DNA of 59,953 nt from Nemertoderma westbladi (lineage: Eukaryota > Xenacoelomorpha > Nemertodermatida > Nemertodermatidae), in contig JAUCBJ010002391.1 in NCBI GenBank assembly GCA_032718475.1, forward strand, positions 1 to 59,953. Direction: 5' to 3'. Shown piece by piece: positions 44,251 through 58,200 of this stretch. Positions within the stretch are counted from its first letter, which is position 1, and every line of letters starts with the position of its first letter. Made by a program: the position numbers and the translations under genes. The notes beneath the pieces were generated by a model. The model was given only the letters and a program-made list of their open reading frames with translations. It was not told the origin of the DNA and did no database searches.

Positions 44251-46033
44251 GTTAGTAGCTAATATTATTTGTTTTTATTATGTCAACTTATCAGAGTTCT
44301 GTCATCTACATCTATAGGTAGGGACGTTGCTAATAATTGATCAGTAACTTAGTAACGATAAACTTCTAGAACACGCGAGTATTCCATAATTGGACTAGCG
44401 TGGATGATATCCATTTGAGTTGGGGGGGGGGGGGGATTAACTGCGGAATCCCATGTTAAATCACTTAAATGTTAAATTGTAAATTAATAGAAAGAAGCAG
44501 GTTACAGTGGCACGTTATTCTAACCAAAACAATAAACTAAAGTCAACACTAAGGTTAATTCCTCGACTCAATACTAAATTATCAATTTAGGGAAAGGAAC
44601 AGGTTATAGTGGTACGTAATTCTAACCAAAACAATCAAATCAATAGAGCATGTTACCGTAATATTTTTTGGAGTAATCATCTGTTATTTGCATCTATTTT
44701 TATCCGGAGAGGGATAGATTTTGATTGCGTCGTGGTCGTAGTAACTGAAGTAAGTGCATTATATGGATGAATTTCATTACTATTCCTAAACATTACGGTA
44801 CAATATTAAAGCTAATAGCTAAGAATTCAGCCGAAAGTTTTAATTATGTTACAAAATTACCTACACTATTGTTTGAAAAGGCCACTCCAGCGTTTACAGA
44901 CCGCGTATATCTATATAGAGAGCTCCCTCGCTGCGATTGCTCGGCACATTATTAAATACATTCGGGTCGTAACGCTGAAAAATGCTGCTTTTCCTACAAT
45001 GGTAAATTGTTGCTGCAGATAAAAGGTTGTTGAGATTTACTTTACATAAATCTCTGTAATTATTTCTTGCTAATTAATTAATTGGTATCTCGTGTGTAAG
45101 CTCATCTTCAAACTTAGATAACGAAATGTAATCAACATTTACCGATACTCGGTATATATAAGAAATAAATAAATAAATTGTTGTATTTGTTATCCGCATC
45201 CGTTTCCTTAGAATTTCACTTCCTATGGATTCTTTCACAGTCAGCTATACGAGTTAATACCGGTAGAAGTTGGATGTAGGTGTCTGATAGTACCAGTCAG
45301 TTTGCATAAATACAAGGAATTACGGTTACAGGCTGATGATACGGATATATTGTACAGCTGTATAAGCGAAGCACACAGTGCAGCAGAGCCAGCCGTTTTG
45401 GGGAAAATGTGCCAAAGGGTTGAAGGTCAAAATCTTTACCTTTGTGTTAACTAATGTTTATTGTAGGAATAAATTATAGTCCCAAAAGTTAAGATAAAAC
45501 TTGGTGCACACTGCACAATCACAGTAGGTAATCTTATAAAATACTTCAATAAGGCTTGAAGTTTCAAGTTTGAATAAGGGTTGATAGTTTCATATTAAAT
45601 TAGATTAGCTGTCTTGGCTGTTACCTGTAGGGCGGGAGGGAGCAATATTTACTACAAGGTTGAAACTATCCCCATCCCTACTATCCCTATCCCCCATAAC
45701 CATTTTTATTTAGTAATGCTTTTATATAACTTGATTTTAAATAATATACAGATAGGGGGGACTTTCGACGCAATAAAATGTCATCCTTCTCCAGGGGAAA
45801 TTCGAAGCAAATAACAGCTGATTATTCCCAAAAATAAAACTATAACATGTTCTATTGAGTTTAGTTTATTGTTTTGGTTAAAATAACTGCCACTGTAACC
45901 TGCTCCTTTCCCTAAATTGAGAATTTAACATTGAGGCGGGATATTTATTCGCCGAGATGGGAAGTCAGTCGAAGTGAATAAATATAAATTCATCAATTAT
46001 TTCAGTAGTTCAACCAACATGTTTGTTTTACAG
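44251..46033 (+). other. Intron 2 (1,783 bp)
   Basis: Donor GTTAGTA, acceptor TTTGTTTTACAG, phase 2. Holds three copies of the dispersed element (44489-44538 plus, 44589-44639 plus, 45864-45915 minus) and a G14 run at 44422-44435. Plus-strand ORFs at 44767-44955 and 45614-45814 show nothing recognisable. Confidence 0.8.
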
Positions 46034-46208
46034 ACCCAAATCGACGTCAGCTGTGAACCCCAAGCTGCACAAAGCGAGGTCGCAGTACTTCCCGGATGAA
46101 ACGGATAAAATACCGCCGGAGGTCTACAAGATGCAGACCTTGGAGCGGGAGGAGTACAGGACGTATCTCCGCGAGATGTACAGGAAGAACTCCGGCAAGG
46201 AGTTATAG
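46034..46208 (+). CDS. Small single-pass membrane protein, exon 3 (C-terminus)
   Basis: Starts with A after ACAG, completing the AAA codon, and reads PKSTSAVNPKLHKARSQYFP, DETDKIPPEVYKMQTLEREE, then YRTYLREMYRKNSGKEL and TAG (residues 94-150). A charged helical tail. The FP-D-E-T...IPP string is the best reason for suggesting NDUFB6. GC content is higher than the flanks, as expected for a real exon. Confidence 0.85.
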
Positions 46209-47254
46209 ACTCAATAATCTATAGTTCCGAACTGTTCTAGTTTATTTTATTAGTAAAGAATCACAAATATTGAATAGCCTCGGGTTTTTATAGAAGATTT
46301 ACACATAGTTGTTTGTGGTCCGGTAGGTAGGTAGGTCTGGAAAGCTACAGCAGAGACACATTTACTGGGCCGCTACAGTCTCTAACAATGAACCGTAATA
46401 TATGGCCAGTGTGGCGCTGCGATGGAATCCGTTGCAAATATTGAAATCAGAGTTTCCTTTGTTTGGTATTATAAAGCCTTGGAGTTTCCTTTGTTTGGTA
46501 TTATAAAGCCTTGGAGTTTCCTTTGTTTGGTATTATAAATCCTTGGAGTTTCCTTTGTTTGGTATTATAAAGCCTTGGAGTTTCCTTTGTTTGGTATTAT
46601 AAAGCCTTGGAGTTTCCTTTGTTTGGTATTATAAAGCCTTGGAGTTTCCTTTGTTTGGTATTATAAAGCCTTGGAGTTTCCTTTGTTTGGTATTATAAAG
46701 CCTTGGAGTTTCCTTTGTTTGGTATTATATAGTTTTCTCGGTGATTGAGTCGTACTGTTGAAGCTTTCCAGGCTGTACATTATTTCATTCGGTACAGTAG
46801 ACCATGGGAACTATTAATCGGTTTATAATTTATATATTAGATGAAATTATTTGTAGGAATTAGATTGGCGTAATGATTATAATAATATTTTGTTTTCTCA
46901 AAATAAAAATTGTAACTGATATGTAAGTAATTATTGTTCGAATCTGGCAGAAACAAATACTCATTATTGGTCACAATTCCAACGGATTTATTGATATAGA
47001 CAGGCCTACGTGTTCAATTCATTCACTACATTGAAATGATTTGATACCATAGGAACCGGGTTACCCGGGAAACATTTTTTAATTTTGAAATAAAATTATT
47101 TTTGCCCAGGTCAACTGCGGTTTGTGCTAGATTTCTTTTGTTTTTTGTATATTTATCATTCAACATAGTTAACCATCTCATTATTATTTGAATGAAATGA
47201 TTCCCCTCATTGCCCATCGTTATGGCTACTAGTATAGGAATGATAGCCTACCTA
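46209..47254. other. 3' flank of the 28945 gene with a small repeat array
   Basis: Begins with the presumed 3' UTR, where AGTAAA near 46250 is a possible weak polyadenylation signal. It includes the 32-bp array at 46449-46735 and AT-rich spacer. The minus-strand 63-codon ORF at 47026-47217 is unsupported. Confidence 0.5.
46449..46735. repeat. 32-bp tandem repeat, about 9 copies
   Basis: Unit AGTTTCCTTTGTTTGGTATT then ATAAAGCCTTGG. The spacing of 32 was read from 46451 and 46483. Nearly identical copies with one AAATCC variant. Confidence 0.97.
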
Positions 47255-48300
47255 CCTATACCTACAGTATATAATTATATATATATACTGCCTTCTACCT
47301 ATACCTACAGTATATACTGCCTTCTACCTATACCTACAGTATATACTGCCTTCTACCTATACCTACAGTATATACTGCCTTCTACCTATACCTACAGTAT
47401 ATACTGCCTTCTACCTATACCTACAGTATATATACTGCCTTCTACCTATACCTACAGTATATATACTGCCTTCTACCTATACCTACAGTATATATACTGC
47501 CTTCTACCTATACCTACAGTATATATACTGCCTTCTACCTATACCTACAGTATATATACTGCCTTCTACCTATACCTACAGTATATATACTGCCTTCTAC
47601 CTATACCTACAGTATATACTGCCTTCTACCTATACCTACAGTATATACTGCCTTCTACCTATACCTACAGTATATACTGCCTTCTACCTATACCTACAGT
47701 ATATATACTGCCTTCTACCTATACCTACAGTATATATACTGCCTTCTACCTATACCTACAGTATATATACTGCCTTCTACCTATACCTACAGTATATATA
47801 CTGCCTTCTACCTATACCTACAGTATATATACTGCCTTCTACCTATACCTACAGTATATATACTACCTTCTACCTATACCTACAGTATATATATACTGCC
47901 TTCTACCTATACCTACAGTATATATACTGCCTTCTACCTATACCTACAGTATATATACTGCCTTCTACCTATACCTACAGTATATATACTGCCTTCTACC
48001 TATACCTACAGTATATACTGCCTTCTACCTATACCTACAGTATATACACTGCCTTCTACCTATACCTACAGTATATATACTGCCTTCTACCTATACCTAT
48101 ACCTACAGTATATATATACTGCCTTCTACCTATACCTACATTATATACTGCCTTCTACCTATACCTACAGTATATATACTGCCTTCTACCTATACCTACA
48201 GTATATACTGCCTTCTACCTATACCTACAGTATATACACTGCCTTCTACCTATACCTACAGTATATACTGCCTTCTACCTATACCTACAGGTACCTATAC
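47255..48300. repeat. 29/31-bp (TA)n satellite, first block
   Basis: Unit CTGCCTTCTACCTATACCTA then CAGTATATA, with 29, 31 or occasionally 33 bp according to the number of TA pairs. Same satellite as 49250-59953, separated from it by a LINE fragment. The 412-codon plus-strand ORF here is a repeat artefact that runs by chance into the LINE fragment. Confidence 0.97.
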
Positions 48301-49250
48301 CTATACCTGTCCAAAGGAGAGTTTAGGGATGCTGTTTGTCTCCGTTACGGTTGGTCGCCGAAGAACCTACCATCTCGTTGTGTTTGTGGGTCCCGATTTT
48401 CTGCAACCCACGTTCTGTCGTGTCCCACTGGAGGTTTCCCCTCCATAAGACACAACGAGATCCGCGATTTCGTCGCCGACACCCTAACCGAGGTGGCCCA
48501 CAGTGTGGCAGTCGAACCGATGCTCCAGCCACTAACGGGGGAGTCCTTCTCCCTCCGTTCCACCTCGACGGACCAGCTGGCGCGGCTCGACGTGTCGGTG
48601 AGCGGATTCTGGGGCAATCGTTACCAGAAAATGTTTATCGACGTGTCGGTGTTCAACCCGCTGGCGGACACCAACGCGGCGATGTCGATTGACGCCGCCC
48701 ATCTCCACCACGAGGCGAGGAAGTGCCGGAAATACGAGGAGAGATTACGCGAGGTGGAACACTCCACCTTCACTCCCTTAATTTTCTCTGCTTTCGGCGG
48801 AATGGCACCAGCTGCCCATCAGTTTGTCAAACGACTGGCGGTGAAGTTGTCCGACAAACGGCAGGTTCCCTATCCTGAGTGCGTCTCATGGGTACGTCGG
48901 CGAATCAGTTTCTCCCTCCTCAGGTCGTCATTAATGTGTTTACGCGGGTACCGTTCGGCTGCTAGGCGACCGGTGCGGGAGGCAGTCACCGACTCATCGA
49001 TCCGGTTGGCTAACGCGGACTCAGACCCTGGGGTGTTGGCGCAGTTCGGTAGGGTGGGGTAAATACAGTAGTATGCTCCATACACCATAGAGAGAGAGAC
49101 TGTTTCTGTGTTGGGGGCGGGCAAAGGATTTCATTTTAAATTTCCCTCTTATATTGGTTGCCTAGTAACGTCAGCTGGTGGTGGGTATTGTTTATCATTA
49201 ACGTTTTATTATCTATGTGAATAAATGAGACTTAAAGAGTTAAAAAAAAA
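48301..49250 (+). mobile_element. 5'-truncated LINE 3' end inserted in the satellite
   Basis: A 950-bp unique island between two blocks of the same satellite. It holds the C-terminal coding part of a non-LTR retrotransposon, a short 3' UTR, AATAAA (about 49221) and an A9 tract, after which the satellite resumes at TATATATACTG. This is the shape expected from a 5'-truncated insertion by target-primed reverse transcription. Confidence 0.75.
48307..49062 (+). pseudogene. LINE C-terminal domain: CCHC finger and restriction-like nuclease-like region
   Basis: Open frame with no own ATG, entering from the satellite side. Order: KGEFRDAVCLRYGWSPKNLP, then a zinc-finger-like CVCGSRFSATHVLSC (C-x-C-x7-H-x3-C), RHNEIRDFVADTLTEVAHSV, a RLD...FIDVSVFNP block, REVEHSTFTPLIFSAFGGM, RLAVKLSDK and RRRISFSLLRSSLMCLRG, stop TAA at 49060-49062. 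The C-C-H-C finger followed by R-x-D and a second D is the pattern known from R2/Dong/Hero-type LINEs with a restriction-like endonuclease. Here 16 residues separate the two aspartates, slightly more than the usual 12-14. No frameshift, so the insertion is fairly young. Assignment to that class is an inference. Confidence 0.65.
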
Positions 49251-52200
49251 TATATATATACTGCCTTCTACCTATACCTACAGTATATACTGCCTTCTAC
49301 CTATACCTACAGTATATACTGCCTTCTACCTATACCTACAGTATATATACTGCCTTCTACCAATACCTACAGTATATACTGCCTTCTACCTATACCTACA
49401 GTATATACTGCCTTCTACCTATACCTACAGTATATACTGCCTTCTACCTATACCTACAGTATATACTGCCTTCTACCTATACCTACAGTATATACTGCCT
49501 TCTACCTATACCTACAGTATATATACTGCCTTCTACCTATACCTACAGTATATATATACTGCCTTCTACCTATACCTACAGTATATATATACTGCCTTCT
49601 ACCTATACCTACAGTATATACTGCCTTCTACCTATACCTACAGTATATATACTGCCTTCTACCTATACCTACAGTATATACTGCCTTCTACCTATACCTA
49701 CAGTATATACTGCCTTCTACCTATACCTACAGTATATACTGCCTTCTACCTATACCTACAGTATATACTGCCTTCTACCTATACCTACAGTATATACTGC
49801 CTTCTACCTATACCTACAGTATATACTGCCTTCTACCTATACCTACAGTATATATACTGCCTTCTACCTATACCTACAGTATATACTGCCTTCTACCTAT
49901 ACCTACAGTATATATATACTGCCTTCTACCTATACCTACAGTATATATACTGCCTTCTACCTATACCTACAGTATATACTGCCTTCTACCTATACCTACA
50001 GTATATATACTGCCTTCTACCTATACCTACAGTATATACTACCTTCTACCTATACCTACAGTATATATATACTGCCTTCTACCTATACCTACAGTATATA
50101 CTGCCTTCTACCTATACCTACAGTATATATACTGCCTTCCACCTATACCTACAGTATATATACTGCCTTCTACCTATACCTACAGTATATATACTGCCTT
50201 CTACCTATACCTACAGTATATACTGCCTTCTACCTATACCTACAGTATATACTGCCTTCTACCTATACCTACAGTATATATATACTGCCTTCTACCTATA
50301 CCTACAGTATATACTACCTTCTACCTATACCTACAGTATATATATACTGCCTTCTACCTATACCTACAGTATATACTGCCTTCTACCTATACCTACAGTA
50401 TATATACTGCCTTCCACCTATACCTACAGTATATATACTGCCTTCTACCTATACCTACAGTATATATACTGCCTTCTACCTATACCTACAGTATATATAC
50501 TGCCTTCTACCTATACCTACAGTATATACTGCCTTCTACCTATACCTACAGTATATACTGCCTTCTACCTATACCTACAGTATATATACTGCCTTCTACC
50601 TATACCTACAGTATATATACTGCCTTCTACCTATACCTACAGTATATATACTGCCTTCTACCTATACCTACAGTATATATACTGCCTTCTACCTATACCT
50701 ACAGTATATACTGCCTTCTACCTATACCTACAGTATATACTACCTTCTACCTATACCTACAGTATATATACTGCCTTCTACCTATACCTACAGTATATAC
50801 TGCCTTCTACCTATACCTACAGTATATACTGCCTTCTACCTATACCTACAGTATATACTGCCTTCTACCTATACCTACAGTATATACTGCCTTCTACCTA
50901 TACCTACAGTATATATACTGCCTTCTACCTATACCTACAGTATATACTGCCTTCTACCTATACCTACAGTATATACTGCCTTCTACCTATACCTACAGTA
51001 TATATACTGCCTTCTACCTATACCTACAGTATATATACTGCCTTCTACCTATACCTACAGTATATATACTGCCTTCTACCTATACCTACAGTATATATAC
51101 TGCCTTCTACCTATACCTACAGTATATATACTGCCTTCTACCTATACCTACAGTATATACTGCCTTCTACCTATACCTACAGTATATATACTGCCTTCTA
51201 CCTATACCTACAGTATATATACTGCCTTCTACCTATACCTACAGTATATATACTGCCTTCTACCTATACCTACAGTATATACTGCCTTCTACCTATACCT
51301 ACAGTATATACTGCCTTCTACCTATACCTACAGTATATATACTGCCTTCTACCTATACCTACAGTATATACTGCCTTCTACCTATACCTACAGTATATAT
51401 ACTGCCTTCTACCTATACCTACAGTATATATACTGCCTTCTACCTATACCTACAGTATATACTGCCTTCTACCTATACCTACAGTATATACTGCCTTCTA
51501 CCTATACCTACAGTATATATACTGCCTTCTACCTATACCTACAGTATATATACTGCCTTCTACCTATACCTACAGTATATATACTGCCTTCTACCTATAC
51601 CTACAGTATATATACTGCCTTCTACCTATACCTACAGTATATATACTGCCTTCTACCTATACCTACAGTATATATACTGCCTTCTACCTATACCTACAGT
51701 ATATACTGCCTTCTACCTATACCTACAGTATATACTGCCTTCTACCTATACCTACAGTATATACTGCCTTCTACCTATACCTACAGTATATACTGCCTTC
51801 TACCTATACCTACAGTATATATACTGCCTTCTACCTATACCTACAGTATATACTGCCTTCTACCTATACCTACAGTATATATACTGCCTTCTACCTATAC
51901 CTACAGTATATATACTGCCTTCTACCTATACCTACAGTATATACTGCCTTCTACCTATACCTACAGTATATATACTGCCTTCTACCTATACCTACAGTAT
52001 ATATACTGCCTTCTACCTATACCTACAGTATATATACTGCCTTCTACCTATACCTACAGTATATATACTGCCTTCTACCTATACCTACAGTATATATACT
52101 GCCTTCTACCTATACCTACAGTATATACTGCCTTCTACCTATACCTACAGTATATATACTGCCTTCTACCTATACCTACAGTATATATACTGCCTTCTAC

Positions 52201-55200
52201 CTATACCTACAGTATATATACTGCCTTCTACCTATACCTACAGTATATACTGCCTTCTACCTATACCTACAGTATATATACTGCCTTCTACCTATACCTA
52301 CAGTATATACTGCCTTCTACCTATACCTACAGTATATACTGCCTTCTACCTATACCTACAGTATATATACTGCCTTCTACCTATACCTACAGTATATATA
52401 CTGCCTTCTACCTATACCTACAGTATATACTGCCTTCTACCTATACCTACAGTATATATACTGCCTTCTACCTATACCTACAGTATATATACTGCCTTCT
52501 ACCTATACCTACAGTATATATACTGCCTTCTACCTATACCTACAGTATATACTGCCTTCTACCTATACCTACAGTATATATACTGCCTTCTACCTATACC
52601 TACAGTATATACTGCCTTCTACCTATACCTACAGTATATATACTGCCTTCTACCTATACCTACAGTATATATACTGCCTTCTACCTATACCTACAGTATA
52701 TATACTGCCTTCTACCTATACCTACAGTATATACTGCCTTCTACCTATACCTACAGTATATATACTGCCTTCTACCTATACCTACAGTATATACTGCCTT
52801 CTACCTATACCTACAGTATATATACTGCCTTCTACCTATACCTACAGTATATACTGCCTTCTACCTATACCTACAGTATATATACTGCCTTCTACCTATA
52901 CCTACAGTATATACTGCCTTCTACCTATACCTACAGTATATATACTGCCTTCTACCTATACCTACAGTATATACTGCCTTCTACCTATACCTACAGTATA
53001 TATACTGCCTTCTACCTATACCTACAGTATATACTGCCTTCTACCTATACCTACAGTATATATACTGCCTTCTACCTATACCTACAGTATATATACTGCC
53101 TTCTACCTATACCTACAGTATATATACTGCCTTCTACCTATACCTACAGTTATATACTGCCTTCTACCTATACCTACAGTATATATACTGCCTTCTACCT
53201 ATACCTACAGTATATATACTGCCTTCTACCTATACCTACAGTATATATACTGCCTTCTACCTATACCTACAGTATATATACTGCCTTCTACCTATACCTA
53301 CAGTATATATACTGCCTTCTACCTATACCTACAGTATATATACTGCCTTCTACCTATACCTACAGTATATACTGCCTTCTACCTATACCTACAGTATATA
53401 TACTGCCTTCTACCTATACCTACAGTATATACTGCCTTCTACCTATACCTACAGTATATATACTGCCTTCTACCTATACCTACAGTATATATACTGCCTT
53501 CTACCTATACCTACAGTATATACTGCCTTCTACCTATACCTACAGTATATATACTGCCTTCTACCTATACCTACAGTATATATACTGCCTTCTACCTATA
53601 CCTACAGTATATACTGCCTTCTACCTATACCTACAGTATATATACTGCCTTCTACCTATACCTACAGTATATATACTGCCTTCTACCTATACCTACAGTA
53701 TATATACTGCCTTCTACCTATACCTACAGTATATACTGCCTTCTACCTATACCTACAGTATATATACTGCCTTCTACCTATACCTACAGTATATACTGCC
53801 TTCTACCTATACCTACAGTATATATACTGCCTTCTACCTATACCTACATTATATATACTGCCTTCTACCTATACCTACAGTTATATACTGCCTTCTACCT
53901 ATACCTACAGTTATATACTGCCTTCTACCTATACCTACAGTATATACTGCCTTCTACCTATACCTACAGTATATATACTGCCTTCTACCTATACCTACAG
54001 TATATATACTGCCTTCTACCTATACCTACAGTATATATACTGCCTTCTACCTATACCTACAGTATATACTGCCTTCTACCTATACCTACAGTATATATAC
54101 TGCCTTCTACCTATACCTACAGTATATATACTGCCTTCTACCTATACCTACAGTATATACTGCCTTCTACCTATACCTACAGTATATACTGCCTTCTACC
54201 TATACCTACAGTATATACTGCCTTCTACCTATACCTACAGTATATATACTGCCTTCTACCTATACCTACAGTATATATACTGCCTTCTACCTATACCTAC
54301 AGTATATACTGCCTTCTACCTATACCTACAGTATATATACTGCCTTCTACCTATACCTACAGTATATATACTGCCTTCTACCTATACCTACAGTATATAC
54401 TGCCTTCTACCTATACCTACAGTATATATACTGCCTTCTACCTATACCTACAGTATATATACTGCCTTCTACCTATACCTACAGTATATACTGCCTTCTA
54501 CCTATACCTACAGTATATATACTGCCTTCTACCTATACCTACAGTATATATACTGCCTTCTACCTATACCTACAGTATATATACTGCCTTCTACCTATAC
54601 CTACAGTATATATACTGCCTTCTACCTATACCTACAGTATATATACTGCCTTCTACCTATACCTACAGTATATATACTGCCTTCTACCTATACCTACAGT
54701 ATATATACTGCCTTCTACCTATACCTACAGTATATATACTGCCTTCTACCTATACCTACAGTATATACTGCCTTCTACCTATACCTACAGTATATATACT
54801 GCCTTCTACCTATACCTACAGTATATATACTGCCTTCTACCTATACCTACAGTATATACTGCCTTCTACCTATACCTACAGTATATATACTGCCTTCTAC
54901 CTATACCTACAGTATATACTGCCTTCTACCTATACCTACAGTATATATACTGCCTTCTACCTATACCTACAGTATATATACTGCCTTCTACCTATACCTA
55001 CAGTATATACTGCCTTCTACCTATACCTACAGTATATACTGCCTTCTACCTATACCTACAGTATATATACTGCCTTCTACCTATACCTACAGTATATACT
55101 GCCTTCTACCTATACCTACAGTATATATACTGCCTTCTACCTATACCTACAGTATATCCCTTATATACATATATATATACTGCCTTCTACCTATACCTAC

Positions 55201-58200
55201 AGTATATACTGCCTTCTACCTATACCTACAGTATATATACTGCCTTCTACCTATACCTACAGTATATACTGCCTTCTACCTATACCTACAGTATATATAC
55301 TGCCTTCTACCTATACCTACAGTATATACTGCCTTCTACCTATACCTACAGTTATATATACTGCCTTCTACCTATACCTACAGTATATATACTGCCTTCT
55401 ACCTATACCTACAGTATATATACTGCCTTCTACCTATACCTACAGTATATACTGCCTTCTACCTATACCTACAGTATATATACTGCCTTCTACCTATACC
55501 TACAGTATATACTGCCTTCTACCTATACCTACAGTATATATACTGCCTTCTACCTATACCTACAGTATATATACTGCCTTCTACCTATACCTACAGTATA
55601 TATACTGCCTTCTACCTATACCTACAGTATATATACTGCCTTCTACATATACCTACATATATATACTGCCTTCTACCTATACCTACAGTATATATACTGC
55701 CTTCTACCTATACCTACAGTATATATACTGCCTTCTACCTATACCTACAGTATATATACTGCCTTCTACCTATACCTACAGTATATATACTGCCTTCTAC
55801 CTATACCTACAGTATATATACTGCCTTCTACCTATACCTACAGTATATACTGCCTTCTACCTATACCTACAGTATATACTGCCTTCTACCTATACCTACA
55901 GTATATACTGCCTTCTACCTATACCTACAGTATATACTGCCTTCTACCTATACCTACAGTATATACTGCCTTCTACCTATACCTACAGATATATACTGCC
56001 TTCTACCTATACCTACAGTATATATACTGCCTTCTACCTATACCTACAGTATATACTGCCTTCTACCTATACCTACAGTATATATACTGCCTTCTACCTA
56101 TACCTACAGTATATACTGCCTTCTACCTATACCTACAGTATATACTGCCTTCTACCTATACCTACAGTATATACTGCCTTCTACCTATACCTACAGTATA
56201 TACTGCCTTCTACCTATACCTACAGTATATACTGCCTTCTACCTATACCTACAGTATATACTGCCTTCTACCTATACCTACAGTATATATACTGCCTTCT
56301 ACCTATACCTACAGTATATATACTGCCTTCTACATATACCTACATTATATATACTGCCTTCTACCTATACCTACAGTATATACTGCCTTCTACCTATACC
56401 TACAGTATATATATACTGCCTTCTACCTATACCTACAGTATATATACTGCCTTCTACCTATACCTACAGTATATACTGCCTTCTACCTATACCTACAGTA
56501 TATATACTGCCTTCTACCTATACCTACAGTTATATATACTGCCTTCTACCTATACCTACAGTATATATACTGCCTTCTACCTATACCTACAGTATATACT
56601 GCCTTCTACCTATACCTACAGTATATACTGCCTTCTACCTATACCTACAGTATATATACTGCCTTCTACCTATACCTACAGTATATATACTGCCTTCTAC
56701 CTATACCTACAGTATATACTGCCTTCTACCTATACCTACAGTATATATACTGCCTTCTACCTATACCTACAGTATATATACTGCCTTCTACCTATACCTA
56801 CAGTATATATACTGCCTTCTACCTATACCTACAGTATATACTGCCTTCTACCTATACCTACAGTATATATACTGCCTTCTACCTATACCTACAGTATATA
56901 TATACTGCCTTCTACATATACCTACATATATATACTGCCTTCTACCTATACCTACAGTATATATACTGCCTTCTACCTATACCTACAGTATATACTGCCT
57001 TCTACCTATACCTACAGTATATATATACTGCCTTCTACCTATACCTACAGTATATATACTGCCTTCTACATATACCTACATTATATATACTGCCTTCTAC
57101 CTATACCTACAGTATATACTGCCTTCTACCTATACCTACAGTATATACTGCCTTCTACCTATACCTACAGTATATACTGCCTTCTACCTATACCTACAGT
57201 ATATATACTGCCTTCTACATATACCTACATTATATATACTGCCTTCTACCTATACCTACAGTATATATATACTGCCTTCTACATATACCTACATTATATA
57301 TACTGCCTTCTACCTATACCTACAGTATATATACTGCCTTCTACATATACCTACATTATATATACTGCCTTCTACCTATACCTACAGTATATACTGCCTT
57401 CTACCTATACCTACAGTATATATACTGCCTTCTACCTATACCTACAGTATATATACTGCCTTCTACCTATACCTACAGTATATACTGCCTTCTACCTATA
57501 CCTACAGTATATACTGCCTTCTACCTATACCTACAGTATATACTGCCTTCTACCTATACCTACAGTATATATACTGCCTTCTACCTATACCTACAGTATA
57601 TATACTGCCTTCTACCTATACCTACAGTATTATATACTGCCTTCTACCTATACCTACAGTATATACTGCCTTCTACCTATACCTACAGTATATACTGCCT
57701 TCTACCTATACCTACAGTATATATATACTGCCTTCTACCTATACCTACAGTATATACTGCCTTCTACCTATACCTACAGTATATATACTGCCTTCTACCT
57801 ATACCTACAGTATATATACTGCCTTCTACCTATACCTACAGTATATATATACTGCCTTCTACCTATACCTACAGTATATATACTGCCTTCTACCTATACC
57901 TACAGTATATACTGCCTTCTACCTATACCTACAGTATATATATACTGCCTTCTACCTATACCTACAGTTATATATACTGCCTTCTACCTATACCTACAGT
58001 ATATATATACTGCCTTCTACCTATACCTACAGTATATACTGCCTTCTACCTATACCTACAGTATATACTGCCTTCTACATATACCTACAGTATATATACT
58101 GCCTTCTACCTATACCTACAGTATATATATACTGCCTTCTACATATACCTACATTATATATATACTGCCTTCTACCTATACCTACAGTATATATACTGCC

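Noticed and set aside
47210-48448. A 412-codon ORF of YLYLQYI and LLPIPTVY repeats
   Set aside because: Translation of the (TA)n satellite. Frame changes follow the 29/31 length steps, and it enters the LINE fragment in the wrong frame.
48323-49124. Minus-strand ORFs over the LINE fragment
   Set aside because: Shadows of the plus-strand frame that carries the recognisable zinc-finger and LINE blocks.
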